A stretch of DNA of 64,000 nt from Archangium sp. (GTDB lineage Bacteria; Myxococcota; Myxococcia; Myxococcales; Myxococcaceae). A program made the position numbers and the translations under genes. Location of the stretch: the NCBI GenBank assembly GCA_030681645.1, contig JAUXRX010000010.1:62001-126000 (forward strand), read 5' to 3'. How positions within the stretch are numbered: position 1 is the stretch's first letter; every line of letters begins with the position of its first letter. Below are positions 42,801 through 49,965 of this stretch, in pieces. Below the pieces are notes generated by a model. That model saw only the letters and a program-made list of their open reading frames with translations. It was not told where the DNA came from and did no database searches.

Positions 42801-44057
42801 GACCTGCAGGTGCTGAAGGCAGCCATCCTGAGCGCGGCCGAGAAGACGGTGATTCGCCAGGCGACCGGGCCGTCGGCCGCGCAGCGCCGCTTCCTCGACC
42901 TGCCCGCGGGGAGCCGGGCCGGCCACGTGGGGGTCGCCGTGCAGATAGAGGGTGAGCTCGACGTCGCGCTGTTCGAGCGCTCGGTGCTCGCGGTGGTGGG
43001 TCGCCACGAGATCTTCAGCGCGTCGTTCGCAGACGGCCTGCTCCGCTTCGGCGGCCCCTCCCGCGCCGAGTTCGCCGTTCATGGCGGAGCCCGCCCGTTC
43101 ATCCCGCGCGGAGTCGATGAAGGAAGAGGCCCCTCGACTCCGCTCGGGGTGAACGGTGATGAGATCGATCGGGTCCCCGCGCGGCTGCGCGAGCTGTCGC
43201 TGCAGGTGCTCGACGTCGCGCACGGCCCGCTGGCCCGCTTCGAGCTGCTGCAGCGTGGCCCGGCCGACTTCGTCTTCGCGGTGCTCACGCACGGCGTGCT
43301 GCTCGACGCGTACTCGCTCGCCATCCTCATTCACGAGCTCGCGCTCGAGTATCGCGGCAAGCGCGCCGACGCTCCGGGACCGCAGTACCGCGACTACCTC
43401 ACGTTCACCCGCACGCGTGACGCGAGCGGCGAGGCGTTCTGGAACGAGCTCTTTCCGCGGGGATTGCCCGAGCCAATCTTCGAGCCCGGCACCGGCTCGA
43501 CCGCGGGGCGGGTGAAGCGATTGATCAGCCCGGCTGATCAGCAACTCATCGCCGAGGCCGCGCGCCAGGCCGACGTCACCACCTTCATGTATCTGTTCAC
43601 CGCGTTCAGCGAGGCGCTGGGCCGCTTCACTGCGCGCGACCAGTACGTCATCGCCGTGCCCGTGGCTGATCGCCGCTTCGCGGGCGGCGAGACGATCGTC
43701 GGCAACCTCACCCAGCTCATGGTGCTGCCCCAGGAAGCAGGCACGTTCTCCGAGTTGCTCGCCCGAAACGCCGCGCTGCTGCCCCGCTGCTACGAGCGCG
43801 CCTCGTCGTCCCCGGGCGGCAAGACCGCGCAGGTGCTCTTCAACCTCGAGCCGACGCTGCGGCTGCCGAGGCTGGGCACGGCGCGGCTGAGCGAGGTCGA
43901 CTTCCCGCGGCCCGAGGCGCGCTTCGAGCTCTCGGTGCACATCCTCGAGAGCGAGGCCGGGCTGCGCGTCGACCTCGACTACCTCGAGCGCGCGCTCGAC
44001 CAGCAGGCCGTGGAGAAGCTCGCCGATGACCTCATCGCGGGGGCTTTGCGCAAGTGA
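39870..44057 (+). CDS. KS-ACP-aminotransferase-condensation synthase (1395 residues)
   Basis: Multidomain synthase. KS, about 3-430: DTACSSAM with Cys174, EAHGTGT with His309, GHAEPASG with His348; active triad intact. ACP, about 448-530: LGVDSLDLF with Ser493. Class III PLP aminotransferase, about 600-995: GSYHGTFDGLLG, IFDEVITGF with Asp808, Schiff-base Lys836 in YGKVLGGGFP, and GTFCKHPVAMAAA. Condensation-like domain, about 1000-1395, with HHxxxDG changed to HGVLLDA (His1141, Gly1142, Asp1146), so the catalytic second His is absent. No acyltransferase, ketoreductase, adenylation or thioesterase domain. Order matches the iturin/mycosubtilin beta-amino-acid module minus its AT. ATG at 39870; a second at 39876. 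Operon with P450 and FabH-like genes. Confidence 0.9.
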   Translation: MGMTSISIVGLSFRVPQASDLEGLWTLFSTGREVVGPVPEGRYHADAALFERMRATERPATFLGAFLEDVDTFDARHFGVSPVEARRMDPQQRLSLEESWRAFEDAGFEPRSLRGSRTGVFVGSSNHDYSMSMTYDLENADIFKVIGNQLGMISNRLSHFFDLRGPSFTLDTACSSAMVAIHTAMDSLRRGETDLALVGGVNVINSPHLTVAFSRARMLSNDGKCKAFSEGADGYVRGEAVVYFVLMRTEDALRDGRQIYAELIGSAVNQDGHTEVLTAPNVDSQVEVMQSAMKSAGVTADQLTYLEAHGTGTQVGDRVEYQAISRALRTSPRQQPCVIGTAKSYLGHAEPASGMVGILKTLASLRHDEIPRHRHFTALSPDIAEDKDFIALPLAPTPWPKQQGPRLAGISSFGFGGTNAHVILREAATLRAPGVLTKFAGKRHWKKEEKAKPASLSLDQVVLDLRAQVAEFLSGDAAAVSVDRALLDLGVDSLDLFTLLQRVESQYGVKIPLEQVLQPAATLSTVAELVLSSERVAQLARPRKSADAFSMFSAQPGELPPERGEAEAVAAYTKRTAGSKQHTQAHRAVLSDNRNTAGFRARTKEMAYPLVAERAKGSKLWDVDGNEVLDFTMGFGVHLFGHAPGFIHAAVQEALLKGAPLGPQSPVAGEVAGLMKALTGMDRFTFTNSGTEAVMLACRLARAATGREKVVIFEGSYHGTFDGLLGRREPSGEARPVTAGTTASMVADLIVLPWADARSLEFLAKHGESLAAVLVEPVQSRRPGVQPAEFLRDLRAATTKSGAALIFDEVITGFRCGVGGAQEHFGVRADVAVYGKVLGGGFPIGAVGGSAKFLDKIDGGFWQYGDTSAPSYELVFFAGTFCKHPVAMAAARATLLRLRESGAHELEALNQRTAAFCADLNQALTALGAPVQAVHFASLFRLQSSSNLDLLFAHLNGAGVYVWEGRNLFLSTAHSGEDLQVLKAAILSAAEKTVIRQATGPSAAQRRFLDLPAGSRAGHVGVAVQIEGELDVALFERSVLAVVGRHEIFSASFADGLLRFGGPSRAEFAVHGGARPFIPRGVDEGRGPSTPLGVNGDEIDRVPARLRELSLQVLDVAHGPLARFELLQRGPADFVFAVLTHGVLLDAYSLAILIHELALEYRGKRADAPGPQYRDYLTFTRTRDASGEAFWNELFPRGLPEPIFEPGTGSTAGRVKRLISPADQQLIAEAARQADVTTFMYLFTAFSEALGRFTARDQYVIAVPVADRRFAGGETIVGNLTQLMVLPQEAGTFSELLARNAALLPRCYERASSSPGGKTAQVLFNLEPTLRLPRLGTARLSEVDFPRPEARFELSVHILESEAGLRVDLDYLERALDQQAVEKLADDLIAGALRK
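43095..43156. repeat. REP-like inverted pair inside the condensation domain coding sequence
   Basis: Left arm CCGTTCATCCCGCGCGGAGT then CGATG, right arm CCCCTCGACTCCGCTCGGGG then TGAACGG. The DNA is in frame and encodes about 20 extra residues (RPFIPRGVDEGR, STPLGVNG; residues about 1076-1096) between two conserved segments of the domain, so it looks like an insertion tolerated in a loop. Confidence 0.85.
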
Positions 44058-45346
44058 CCGGCCCCCTCGATGCGAGCGCCGCGCCGTCCTTGCCCGCTCA
44101 CTTTCTGTTCGGCCACCTGCCCCGGCGCAGGCGGGACCCGCTGGGCATGTACCTCGAGTCTGCCGAGAAGCTCGGCGGCTTCACCCGCTTCCGCTTCCTC
44201 GGCAAGTCGCTCTACCTGGTGACCGAGCCCGACGGCATCCAGCGGGTGCTGGTGGAGAACGCGAAGAACTACGTGAAGGGCTTCGGCTACGCGGCGATGA
44301 AGACCGTGATGGGCGAAGGATTGGTGACGGCCGAGGGGAAGACCTGGCAGGAACAGCGCCGCCGCTGTCAGCCCGCGTTCCACAGCAAGCGCCTCGAGGA
44401 ACTGCTGCCCACCATGAACGCGCTCATCGAGGAGTCGGTCGCGGCGTGGGGGGCGCAGCCGGACTTCGACCTCTTCCGCGCCTCGCTGGCGCTGAGCCGT
44501 CGCATCGCGGCGCGCGCGCTGCTCAGCGTGGACTCGAGCGTCGACTCGTTCGACGAGCTCATCCCCGTGCTGCAGCGCGAGGTCTCGCGGAGGAGCCTTG
44601 CGCTGGTGAACTTCCGGCTCCCCTTCAAGACGGCGCGCGAGCGCGCGTTCGATGACGCGCTGGTGAAGCTCGACGCCTTCGTCTACGCGCAGATCAGGCA
44701 GCGCCGCGCCTCCACCGGGCGCAAGGTCGACCTGCTGCAGGACCTGCTCGACAAGTACTCCGTCGAGGAAGAGCTGCAGCTGCGCGACGCGCTGGTGACG
44801 CTCTTCCTCGCCGCCTACGAGACCACCGCGACCTCGCTCACGTGGATCCTCTTCCTCGTGGCGCAGCACCCGGAAGCCGCGGAGGCCATCGCCGCCGAGA
44901 AGGACGGCCAGGTCTTCACCCGCCAGGTCGTCGAGGAAGGCATGCGGCTCTACCCGGCCGTGTGGCTCTTCGCGCGCAAGGCCGTGGAGGACGACGTGCT
45001 CGCCGGCTACCGCGTGTCTGCCGGTTCCTTCGTGCTCATCTCGCCGTGGGTCAATCACCGGCTCACCCGCTTCTGGGAGAACCCCGGGGCGTTCCGGCCC
45101 GAGCGCTTCAGCCCGGCCAACCGCCCCTCGATTCCACGCCACGCGTTCCTCCCGTTCTCCGCGGGGCCGAGGCAGTGCATCGGCGCGGGCTTCGCGATGA
45201 TGGAGCTGGTGGCGATGGTCTCGGCGGTGGTGCGCCGGTATCACCTCGAGCTGCGCTCGCCGCTGCCTCCGCAGTTCGACCCGCTCATCACGCTTCAGCC
45301 GAAGGACGGCATGAAGCTGAAGCTGACCCCGAGGAGAAGCGCATGA
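44054..45346 (+). CDS. Cytochrome P450 monooxygenase
   Basis: 430 residues. Helix I FLAAYETTATSLTW (AxxxT oxygen-binding), helix K EGMRLYP (ExxR), PERF and haem loop FLPFSAGPRQCIGAGFAM with Cys375. The N-terminal FLFGHLPRRRRDPLGMYLESAEKLGGF is like the CYP102/CYP110-like and other fatty-acid hydroxylase groups, so a lipid or acyl substrate is likely. Starts with GTG overlapping the synthase stop by 4 bp. No dedicated ferredoxin or reductase gene is adjacent. Role: oxidative tailoring of the acyl product. The upstream coupling makes involvement in the same pathway almost certain. Confidence 0.95.
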   Translation: MTGPLDASAAPSLPAHFLFGHLPRRRRDPLGMYLESAEKLGGFTRFRFLGKSLYLVTEPDGIQRVLVENAKNYVKGFGYAAMKTVMGEGLVTAEGKTWQEQRRRCQPAFHSKRLEELLPTMNALIEESVAAWGAQPDFDLFRASLALSRRIAARALLSVDSSVDSFDELIPVLQREVSRRSLALVNFRLPFKTARERAFDDALVKLDAFVYAQIRQRRASTGRKVDLLQDLLDKYSVEEELQLRDALVTLFLAAYETTATSLTWILFLVAQHPEAAEAIAAEKDGQVFTRQVVEEGMRLYPAVWLFARKAVEDDVLAGYRVSAGSFVLISPWVNHRLTRFWENPGAFRPERFSPANRPSIPRHAFLPFSAGPRQCIGAGFAMMELVAMVSAVVRRYHLELRSPLPPQFDPLITLQPKDGMKLKLTPRRSA

Positions 45347-46350
45347 CCTTCGCATCGGAGATCTGCGGCATGGGCTCGTACCTGCCCGCGCGCAAGGTGA
45401 CGAACGAGGAGCTCGCGCCGCTGCTGGGCGTGACGCCTGATTGGATCGAGGTGCGCTCCGGCATCCGCTCGCGGTACTGGGGCGAGCCGGCGCAGGCCAC
45501 GTCGGACCTCGGCCTGGAGGCGGCGAAGCGCGCGCTCGATGACGCGAAGCTCACCGCGAAGGACCTCGACCTCATCGTCTTCGCCACGTTGAGCCCCGAC
45601 CACGAGTTCCCCGGGTCCGGCTTCTTCCTGCAGAGCAAGCTGAAGACGCGCACCATCCCCGTGTTCGACCTGCGCGCCCAGTGCTCGGGCTTCGTGTACG
45701 GCCTCTCGATCGCGGACAAGTTCGTCTCGTCGGGCGAGTACGGGAACGTGCTCGTGGTGGGTGCCGAGATGCACTCGAAGGGGCTCGAACTCACCCCCGA
45801 GGGCAAGCAGGTGGCGATGCTGTTCGGTGACGGCGCGGGGGCGTTCGTGCTGCGCCAGGTCGAGGCGGGCCCGCGCAAGAACATCCAGGCGATGGAGCTT
45901 CACGCCGACGGGAAGTTCGCCAGGGCGCTGTGGATCGAAGGGCCCGGCACCGGGCTGGGACTGCCCTCGCGCCTCGACGCGAGCGTGCTCGCGAAGAACC
46001 AGCATCACCCGCAGATGGACGGGCCGACGGTGTTCATGGCGGCGATCACCCGCATGACCGAGGTGATCCTGAGCGTGCTCGCCCGCGAGTCGTTGACGCC
46101 CGCCGACGTGGGGCTGTTCGTGCTGCACCAGGCGAACCTGCGCATCGTCGAGCGCGTGGCGCAGAACCTGGGCGTGCCGATGGAGCGCTTCCACAACACC
46201 ATCCAGGAGACGGCGAACACCACCGCCGCGAGCATTCCCATCGGGCTGCTCGACGCACGGCTGGCGGGGAAGCTCGCACCCGGAACGCGGGTGGTGTCGG
46301 CCACGTTCGGCGCGGGCTTCAGCTGGTCAGCGGTGATCTTCAACTTCTGA
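45343..46350 (+). CDS. FabH-like beta-ketoacyl-ACP synthase III
   Basis: 335 residues. Thiolase-fold with the FabH triad Cys114 (LRAQCSGFVYG), His262 (LHQANLRI) and Asn292 (ANTTAASIP). Also TPDWIEVRSGIRSRYW, NMLVVGAE-type GNVLVVGAEMHSKG and GDGAGAFV. Likely primes the chain by joining a starter acyl-CoA or ACP with malonyl-ACP; some members instead catalyse ester or amide formation. It overlaps the P450 stop by ATGA and closes the right operon. The primary fatty acid FabH is expected elsewhere near plsX, so this is probably a pathway-specific copy. Confidence 0.92.
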   Translation: MTFASEICGMGSYLPARKVTNEELAPLLGVTPDWIEVRSGIRSRYWGEPAQATSDLGLEAAKRALDDAKLTAKDLDLIVFATLSPDHEFPGSGFFLQSKLKTRTIPVFDLRAQCSGFVYGLSIADKFVSSGEYGNVLVVGAEMHSKGLELTPEGKQVAMLFGDGAGAFVLRQVEAGPRKNIQAMELHADGKFARALWIEGPGTGLGLPSRLDASVLAKNQHHPQMDGPTVFMAAITRMTEVILSVLARESLTPADVGLFVLHQANLRIVERVAQNLGVPMERFHNTIQETANTTAASIPIGLLDARLAGKLAPGTRVVSATFGAGFSWSAVIFNF

Positions 46351-46370
46351 TTCCGGGTATCGTGCCCCGG

Positions 46371-46880
46371 GTGAGGTCCTCCTTCGCCGAGCTGATCAAC
46401 GCGTGGCTGAAGGACCCCGCGGGCACCAGGGCGAAGTGGAACGGCCCGGTGCTGGTGCAGCGCCTCACCACCGCTGGCTCCGACAAGGATGACGGTGGCC
46501 CCACCCGCGCGGCCTTCGTGATGTCGCGCCCGGAAGCGAGTGAGGCGCGCGTGCACCTCATCGCCAAGAGCGGCAAGCCGAACGCCTTCCCCATGGGGGT
46601 CACCATCGGGCGCGTGGGGGGCAACGACATCGAGCTCGATGACAACTCCATCAGCCGCTTTCACGCGTGGCTGCAGCAGGACGAGCGCACGAAGGCGTGG
46701 GCGCTCACCGACGCCGAGAGCAAGAACGGCACGTGGGTCGCCGGCGCCGAGCTCGCGCCCCGCCAGCGCGTGCCGCTGACCGATCAGACGGAGATCCGCC
46801 TCGGAAACGTGTTCCTCACGTTCCTCCTGCCTGCTTCGCTGTGGGCGCTCGTGCTCGCCAACCCTCTGGCCAAACCGTGA
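46371..46880 (+). CDS. FHA-domain protein with hydrophobic C-terminus
   Basis: 169 residues from GTG 46371 (GTG 46362 is also possible). FHA signature FPMGVTIGRVGGNDIELDDNSISRFHAWLQQD and ESKNGTWVAGAEL (RxG, SxxH, NG motifs) at about 80-150. The C-terminal ten to twenty residues (VFLTFLLPASLWALVLAN) are hydrophobic and may insert in the membrane. It begins 20 bp after the FabH-like gene stop, so it could be read from the biosynthetic operon, but a regulatory phosphothreonine-reading role is more likely than a catalytic one. Confidence 0.75.
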   Translation: MRSSFAELINAWLKDPAGTRAKWNGPVLVQRLTTAGSDKDDGGPTRAAFVMSRPEASEARVHLIAKSGKPNAFPMGVTIGRVGGNDIELDDNSISRFHAWLQQDERTKAWALTDAESKNGTWVAGAELAPRQRVPLTDQTEIRLGNVFLTFLLPASLWALVLANPLAKP

Positions 46881-47034
46881 CCCGACTCGTCCTGCCGTGC
46901 GCCCTGGCGCTGCTGGGGTGTGAACCCGGAAGGACCTGCCGCGGAACATCGCGCTGTTCGGTGATGGCAGTGCGCCGCTCATCTCGAGCGGCAGTCAGAA
47001 CACCGGGCTGGTGATGTTCCGCGTGGCCGAGTGA
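46877..47034 (+). pseudogene. Collapsed lipoprotein remnant
   Basis: A GTG at 46877 opens a lipoprotein signal (VTRLVLPCALALLGCEPGR) that then runs out of sense in its own frame (stop at 47012). One frame over, from about 46933, a plausible protein end is read (DLPRNIALFGDGSAPLISSG...VMFRVAE) up to a TGA at 47032-47034. The N-terminal signal and the C-terminal tail of a lipoprotein thus remain with the middle lost and the frame shifted. A sequencing error would explain the shift but not the missing body. Confidence 0.6.
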
Positions 47035-47064
47035 AGGTGTTTGCCCTCTCCCCGACCCTCGCGC

Positions 47065-47550
47065 TCAGACGCCGGTCTGCGGACCCTCGGGCCAGTGGAT
47101 GTGCTCGTCGAGCCACGCGTGCGTGGCCTCCAACGCCGTCCATGCCGCTTCGGACGTGAGCGCGCCGCGGGCACCTTCGCTGGTCACGCGCTGCAACACC
47201 GGCTCCGGCCCTGGTGCAGCCGCGCGCAGCACGTCGAGCCGGCGCCGCGCCTCGTGCACGATGGTGAGCGCTTCGGGAAACCCGACGTCGCCGAGCTCGA
47301 GCCGGCGGCCGAGGTGGCAGACGAAGGCGCGGCAGCCGGGAGGCCGCTGCTTGTAGATGGTGCAGCAGCGCGCCTCGAGCCTCGCGCAGGGCAGCGGCAT
47401 CGCGAGGCGGCCTGACTGCGTCACCACCGGCAGGGCGAGCGCGCGGTAGGTGTCGACCTCGGTGGGCTCCACCGGGAGGAAGCGGAAGAGCGAGCCGTCG
47501 CAGCACAGGCCGCACTCCACGCACAAGTCTGAGAGGCCCTGGCCAGTCAC
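47065..47550 (-). CDS. YkgJ-family zinc- or iron-coordinating cysteine cluster protein
   Basis: 161 residues. CVECGLCCDGSLF (CxxCGxCC) near the N-terminus and CTIYKQRPPGCRAFVCH (C-x2-Y...RPxxCRxFxC) identify the YkgJ family, whose clustered Cys residues bind zinc or an Fe-S cluster. Cellular role is unknown. The start at 47550 leaves a 10-residue leader before the first Cys. The C-terminal third is helical and less conserved. About 30 bp from the remnant at 46877-47034, convergent. Confidence 0.85.
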   Translation of the reverse strand: MTGQGLSDLCVECGLCCDGSLFRFLPVEPTEVDTYRALALPVVTQSGRLAMPLPCARLEARCCTIYKQRPPGCRAFVCHLGRRLELGDVGFPEALTIVHEARRRLDVLRAAAPGPEPVLQRVTSEGARGALTSEAAWTALEATHAWLDEHIHWPEGPQTGV

Positions 47551-47634
47551 TCGACGGCCCTTACTCCGAACTGCCTCGAGGGGCAGGGACGCTCAGGTGA
47601 CGAGGTGCGGTCCCAGGTCCCGATCTTCGGTGCG

Positions 47635-48408
47635 TCAACACGGCGGGAAGAGCGACCCCGCCTCCTCGCCTCTCGACAGCACGCCGTGCACGAGCGCGCT
47701 CAGGCGATGCAGGCGCGCGGGCGCCACGGAAAGCCCGAGCGTCTGCAGGCTCAGCGTCGCCACGAAGCGCACGTGCTCGGGGCGGTAGAGCTGCCAGATC
47801 ATCGCGCGGTAGCGCTTCGACTCCTCCTCGCGCACGTAGGGCGCCTGGGCCCCGCGCACGCACCACGACGCGTAGAGGATCTGCTCGTCGTCGAGCGCAC
47901 GCAGCCGCTTCGTCAGCACGTGCATCGCCTCGAGGGGTCGCGCGCCCTCTTCTTCCCGCAGGGTCTCGAGCAACCGGCGGAACATGGTGAAGTGCCGCGC
48001 TTCATCGGCCGCGAGCCGCCGACACAAAGGCTGAAGCACCGCCGCGCCGCTGCCGAGCGCCTGGTAGTAGCTCGCGGCCATCGCCTCCACGAAGCAGCGC
48101 GCCACGAGCTCAGCCTGCTCAGAGCCGTAGACCGATTTCTCCACGTCGCAGTGGTACGGCACGTGCGCGAGGTAGTCGTCCAGGTGCCGCGCGAAGTCGA
48201 AGCGCGGGTCCTCCTGCGCGAGGAAGGCTCGCAGCGACGCACCGTGCGTCTGCTCCTCCTCGCCCCAGCGCTCGAACTTCTCGCGCCACCGCGGGCCCCG
48301 CGCGCGGAACACGTTCGCGAGGTAGCCCGAGTAGAGGTGCGCCCTCGATTCGACGAGACAGGCAGTGCGGGTGAGGTGCAGCACGTGCGGCGGGAGGTCT
48401 GTGGGCAT
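47635..48408 (-). CDS. Ferritin-like diiron domain protein
   Basis: 257 residues, helical. Ligand candidates EEEQTHGASLRAFL (E-E-x2-H) and ADEARHFTMFRRLL (D-E-x-R-H), the ExxH pairs of ferritin-like diiron proteins, resembling acyl-ACP desaturase and AurF-type oxygenases. Glu residues on the other two helices (HLYSGYLANVF..., QAELVARCFVEAM) are consistent. Could hydroxylate or desaturate a substrate. No obvious partner. ATG at 48408; upstream in-frame sequence is intergenic and includes a dispersed repeat. Its 3' end reads GGGAAGAGCGACC, like the palindrome flanks. Confidence 0.7.
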   Translation of the reverse strand: MPTDLPPHVLHLTRTACLVESRAHLYSGYLANVFRARGPRWREKFERWGEEEQTHGASLRAFLAQEDPRFDFARHLDDYLAHVPYHCDVEKSVYGSEQAELVARCFVEAMAASYYQALGSGAAVLQPLCRRLAADEARHFTMFRRLLETLREEEGARPLEAMHVLTKRLRALDDEQILYASWCVRGAQAPYVREEESKRYRAMIWQLYRPEHVRFVATLSLQTLGLSVAPARLHRLSALVHGVLSRGEEAGSLFPPC

Positions 48409-48460
48409 GCGCCGAGAAAACCCGAACCCCGGGGGGCGCAGAGCCCGGTGCGAGCCGGCG

Positions 48461-48488
48461 GTCGGAATCGGTCGCCGAAAGGTCGCGT
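48461..48488. repeat. Dispersed hairpin repeat, copy 1
   Basis: Shares the 26-bp core CGGAATCGGTCGCCGAAAGG then TCGCGT with copy 2 at 49908-49933. In RNA the stem CGGCGGTCG / CGGTCGCCG with a GAAT loop forms with two G-U wobbles. Confidence 0.8.
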
Positions 48489-48672
48489 TGGCCGTGCGCT
48501 GGGCCGGCGAGGCCGCATGCGCGAGATCAAGGGGTGCACCGAACATTTCTGCCGGGCGCAGGCCCCTGACGCAGCGGTTGCAGGGCCTCGTGCAGGGCTC
48601 GCGCTCTCGACGCGAGTGGTCCGCGCGATGCACCAACCGCTCGCCGCTCGAGCCCAACATCAGGGAGGATCA

Positions 48673-49872
48673 ATGCGTACTGCGAGATGGCTGATCATGG
48701 CCGCACTCACCGCTTCGTTCTCGTCGTGCAACTGCGGACCGGCAACCGGCCCTGACGGAGGCACCGGCGGCGGCAGCGGTGGCGGTGGTGGCAGCGGTGG
48801 TGGCAGTGGCGGCGGCAGTGGCGGCGGTGGTGGTGGCGTCGTAGCCACCTTCAACCTCGCGCTCACCCCCACGACACTCTCACTCGCGCCCGGCGGCACC
48901 GCCTCGGTGAACGTCGACGTGAACAGAGACACCGGCTTCACCGGCAGCGTTCAGCTGGTGCTGGAGAACGCACCTGCGGGCGTCACCGCGGTCTTCACGC
49001 CCAACCCGGTGGGCAGCTCGGTCAACTTGAGCGTGCTGAGCCTCGCCGTTCCCCTGACCGCTGACGCGGGCGTGACGATGACCACGGTGAAGGGCACGTC
49101 AGGCACCAACGTGGCCACGGCCGCGCTCTCGTTGACCGTCACCGCACCGGCTGAGGTGTTGTTGATCGACGACGACCGCAGCCAGAACAACAACGGCATG
49201 GCGCAGGCGACGCCCTCCCCTTCCGACCTCATCTTCACGCAGCTGCTCAACGGCACCGGCGCGCCGTGGGCGCAGTACGTGGTGACGTCGGGCATGAACG
49301 GGCCGAGCTTCGACCAGGTGAAGAACTTCAAGACGCTCGTCTGGTACACCGGCGCGAACTACTCCGGCACGGGCAACGTCCACACCATCTCGGCCAGTGA
49401 CGAGCTGGTGCTGCAGGCCTTCCTCGACCAGGGCAACCGCAAGGTCCTCATCTTCTCCAACTCGTATCTCTACGGGTTCCCCGCCAGCACCACGTGGACG
49501 AGCACGGCCAACACCTTCCTCTCCAACTACCTCGGCTGCCAGGGCGGCGAGGCCGACAAGCTCAACGACGCGAGCTTCACTGCCACCGGCGGTGGGCCGA
49601 TGGCAGGGCTGGCGCTGTCAGTGGGCCTCGACACGCCGATCCAGACGTACACGGATCCGGTCAACCCGAAGGTGGGCACCGACAGCCTCTTCACCGCGAT
49701 GCTCGACCCCGACGGGAGCGGCGTCATCGCCGCCACCATCGCCTCGGGGAAGAAGAACATCGGCACCGCGGGGACCTCGACGGCCGTGTACTTCGGCTTC
49801 TCGTTCGAGAACGTGGTGGACCTGGGCGGCAACACGAAGGCCGCGGCCTTCACCCGGCTGCTGGCGTACTGA
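48673..49872 (+). CDS. Gly-rich lipoprotein with Ig-like and glutamine-amidotransferase-like regions
   Basis: 399 residues. Signal MRTARWLIMAALTASFSSC with lipobox FSSC, then a Gly/Ser linker (GGGSGGGGGSGG, about 30-58). About 60-160 is a BACON/Ig-like beta sandwich (LTPTTLSLAPGGTASVNVDV). About 165-399 starts VLLIDDDRSQNNNG and has FKTLVWYTGANYSG and GNRKVLIFSNSYLYG, as in domains that pull a scheduled-date/'amidotransferase-like' Rossmann unit; no catalytic triad was identified. Good Shine-Dalgarno GGGAGG at 48663-48668. Flanked on both sides by copies of a dispersed repeat. Surface protein of unknown role. Confidence 0.75.
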   Translation: MRTARWLIMAALTASFSSCNCGPATGPDGGTGGGSGGGGGSGGGSGGGSGGGGGGVVATFNLALTPTTLSLAPGGTASVNVDVNRDTGFTGSVQLVLENAPAGVTAVFTPNPVGSSVNLSVLSLAVPLTADAGVTMTTVKGTSGTNVATAALSLTVTAPAEVLLIDDDRSQNNNGMAQATPSPSDLIFTQLLNGTGAPWAQYVVTSGMNGPSFDQVKNFKTLVWYTGANYSGTGNVHTISASDELVLQAFLDQGNRKVLIFSNSYLYGFPASTTWTSTANTFLSNYLGCQGGEADKLNDASFTATGGGPMAGLALSVGLDTPIQTYTDPVNPKVGTDSLFTAMLDPDGSGVIAATIASGKKNIGTAGTSTAVYFGFSFENVVDLGGNTKAAAFTRLLAY

Positions 49873-49900
49873 AGCGGGGACCCAGGAAGGGGCCGATCAC

Positions 49901-49933
49901 CGGCGACCGGAATCGGTCGCCGAAAGGTCGCGT
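49901..49933. repeat. Dispersed hairpin repeat, copy 2
   Basis: CGGCGACCG-GAAT-CGGTCGCCG is a perfect 9-bp stem with a 4-base loop, followed by AAAGGTCGCGT. Same orientation as copy 1 at 48461-48488; lies 28 bp after the lipoprotein stop. Confidence 0.85.
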
Positions 49934-49965
49934 GAGGCCGTCGCAGCGTGATTCGCTGGGCCCAG

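Noticed and set aside
39870..44057. An acyltransferase or adenylation domain in the synthase
   Set aside because: No GHSxGE motif or adenylation core motifs are present; the Ser-containing GHA segment belongs to the KS.
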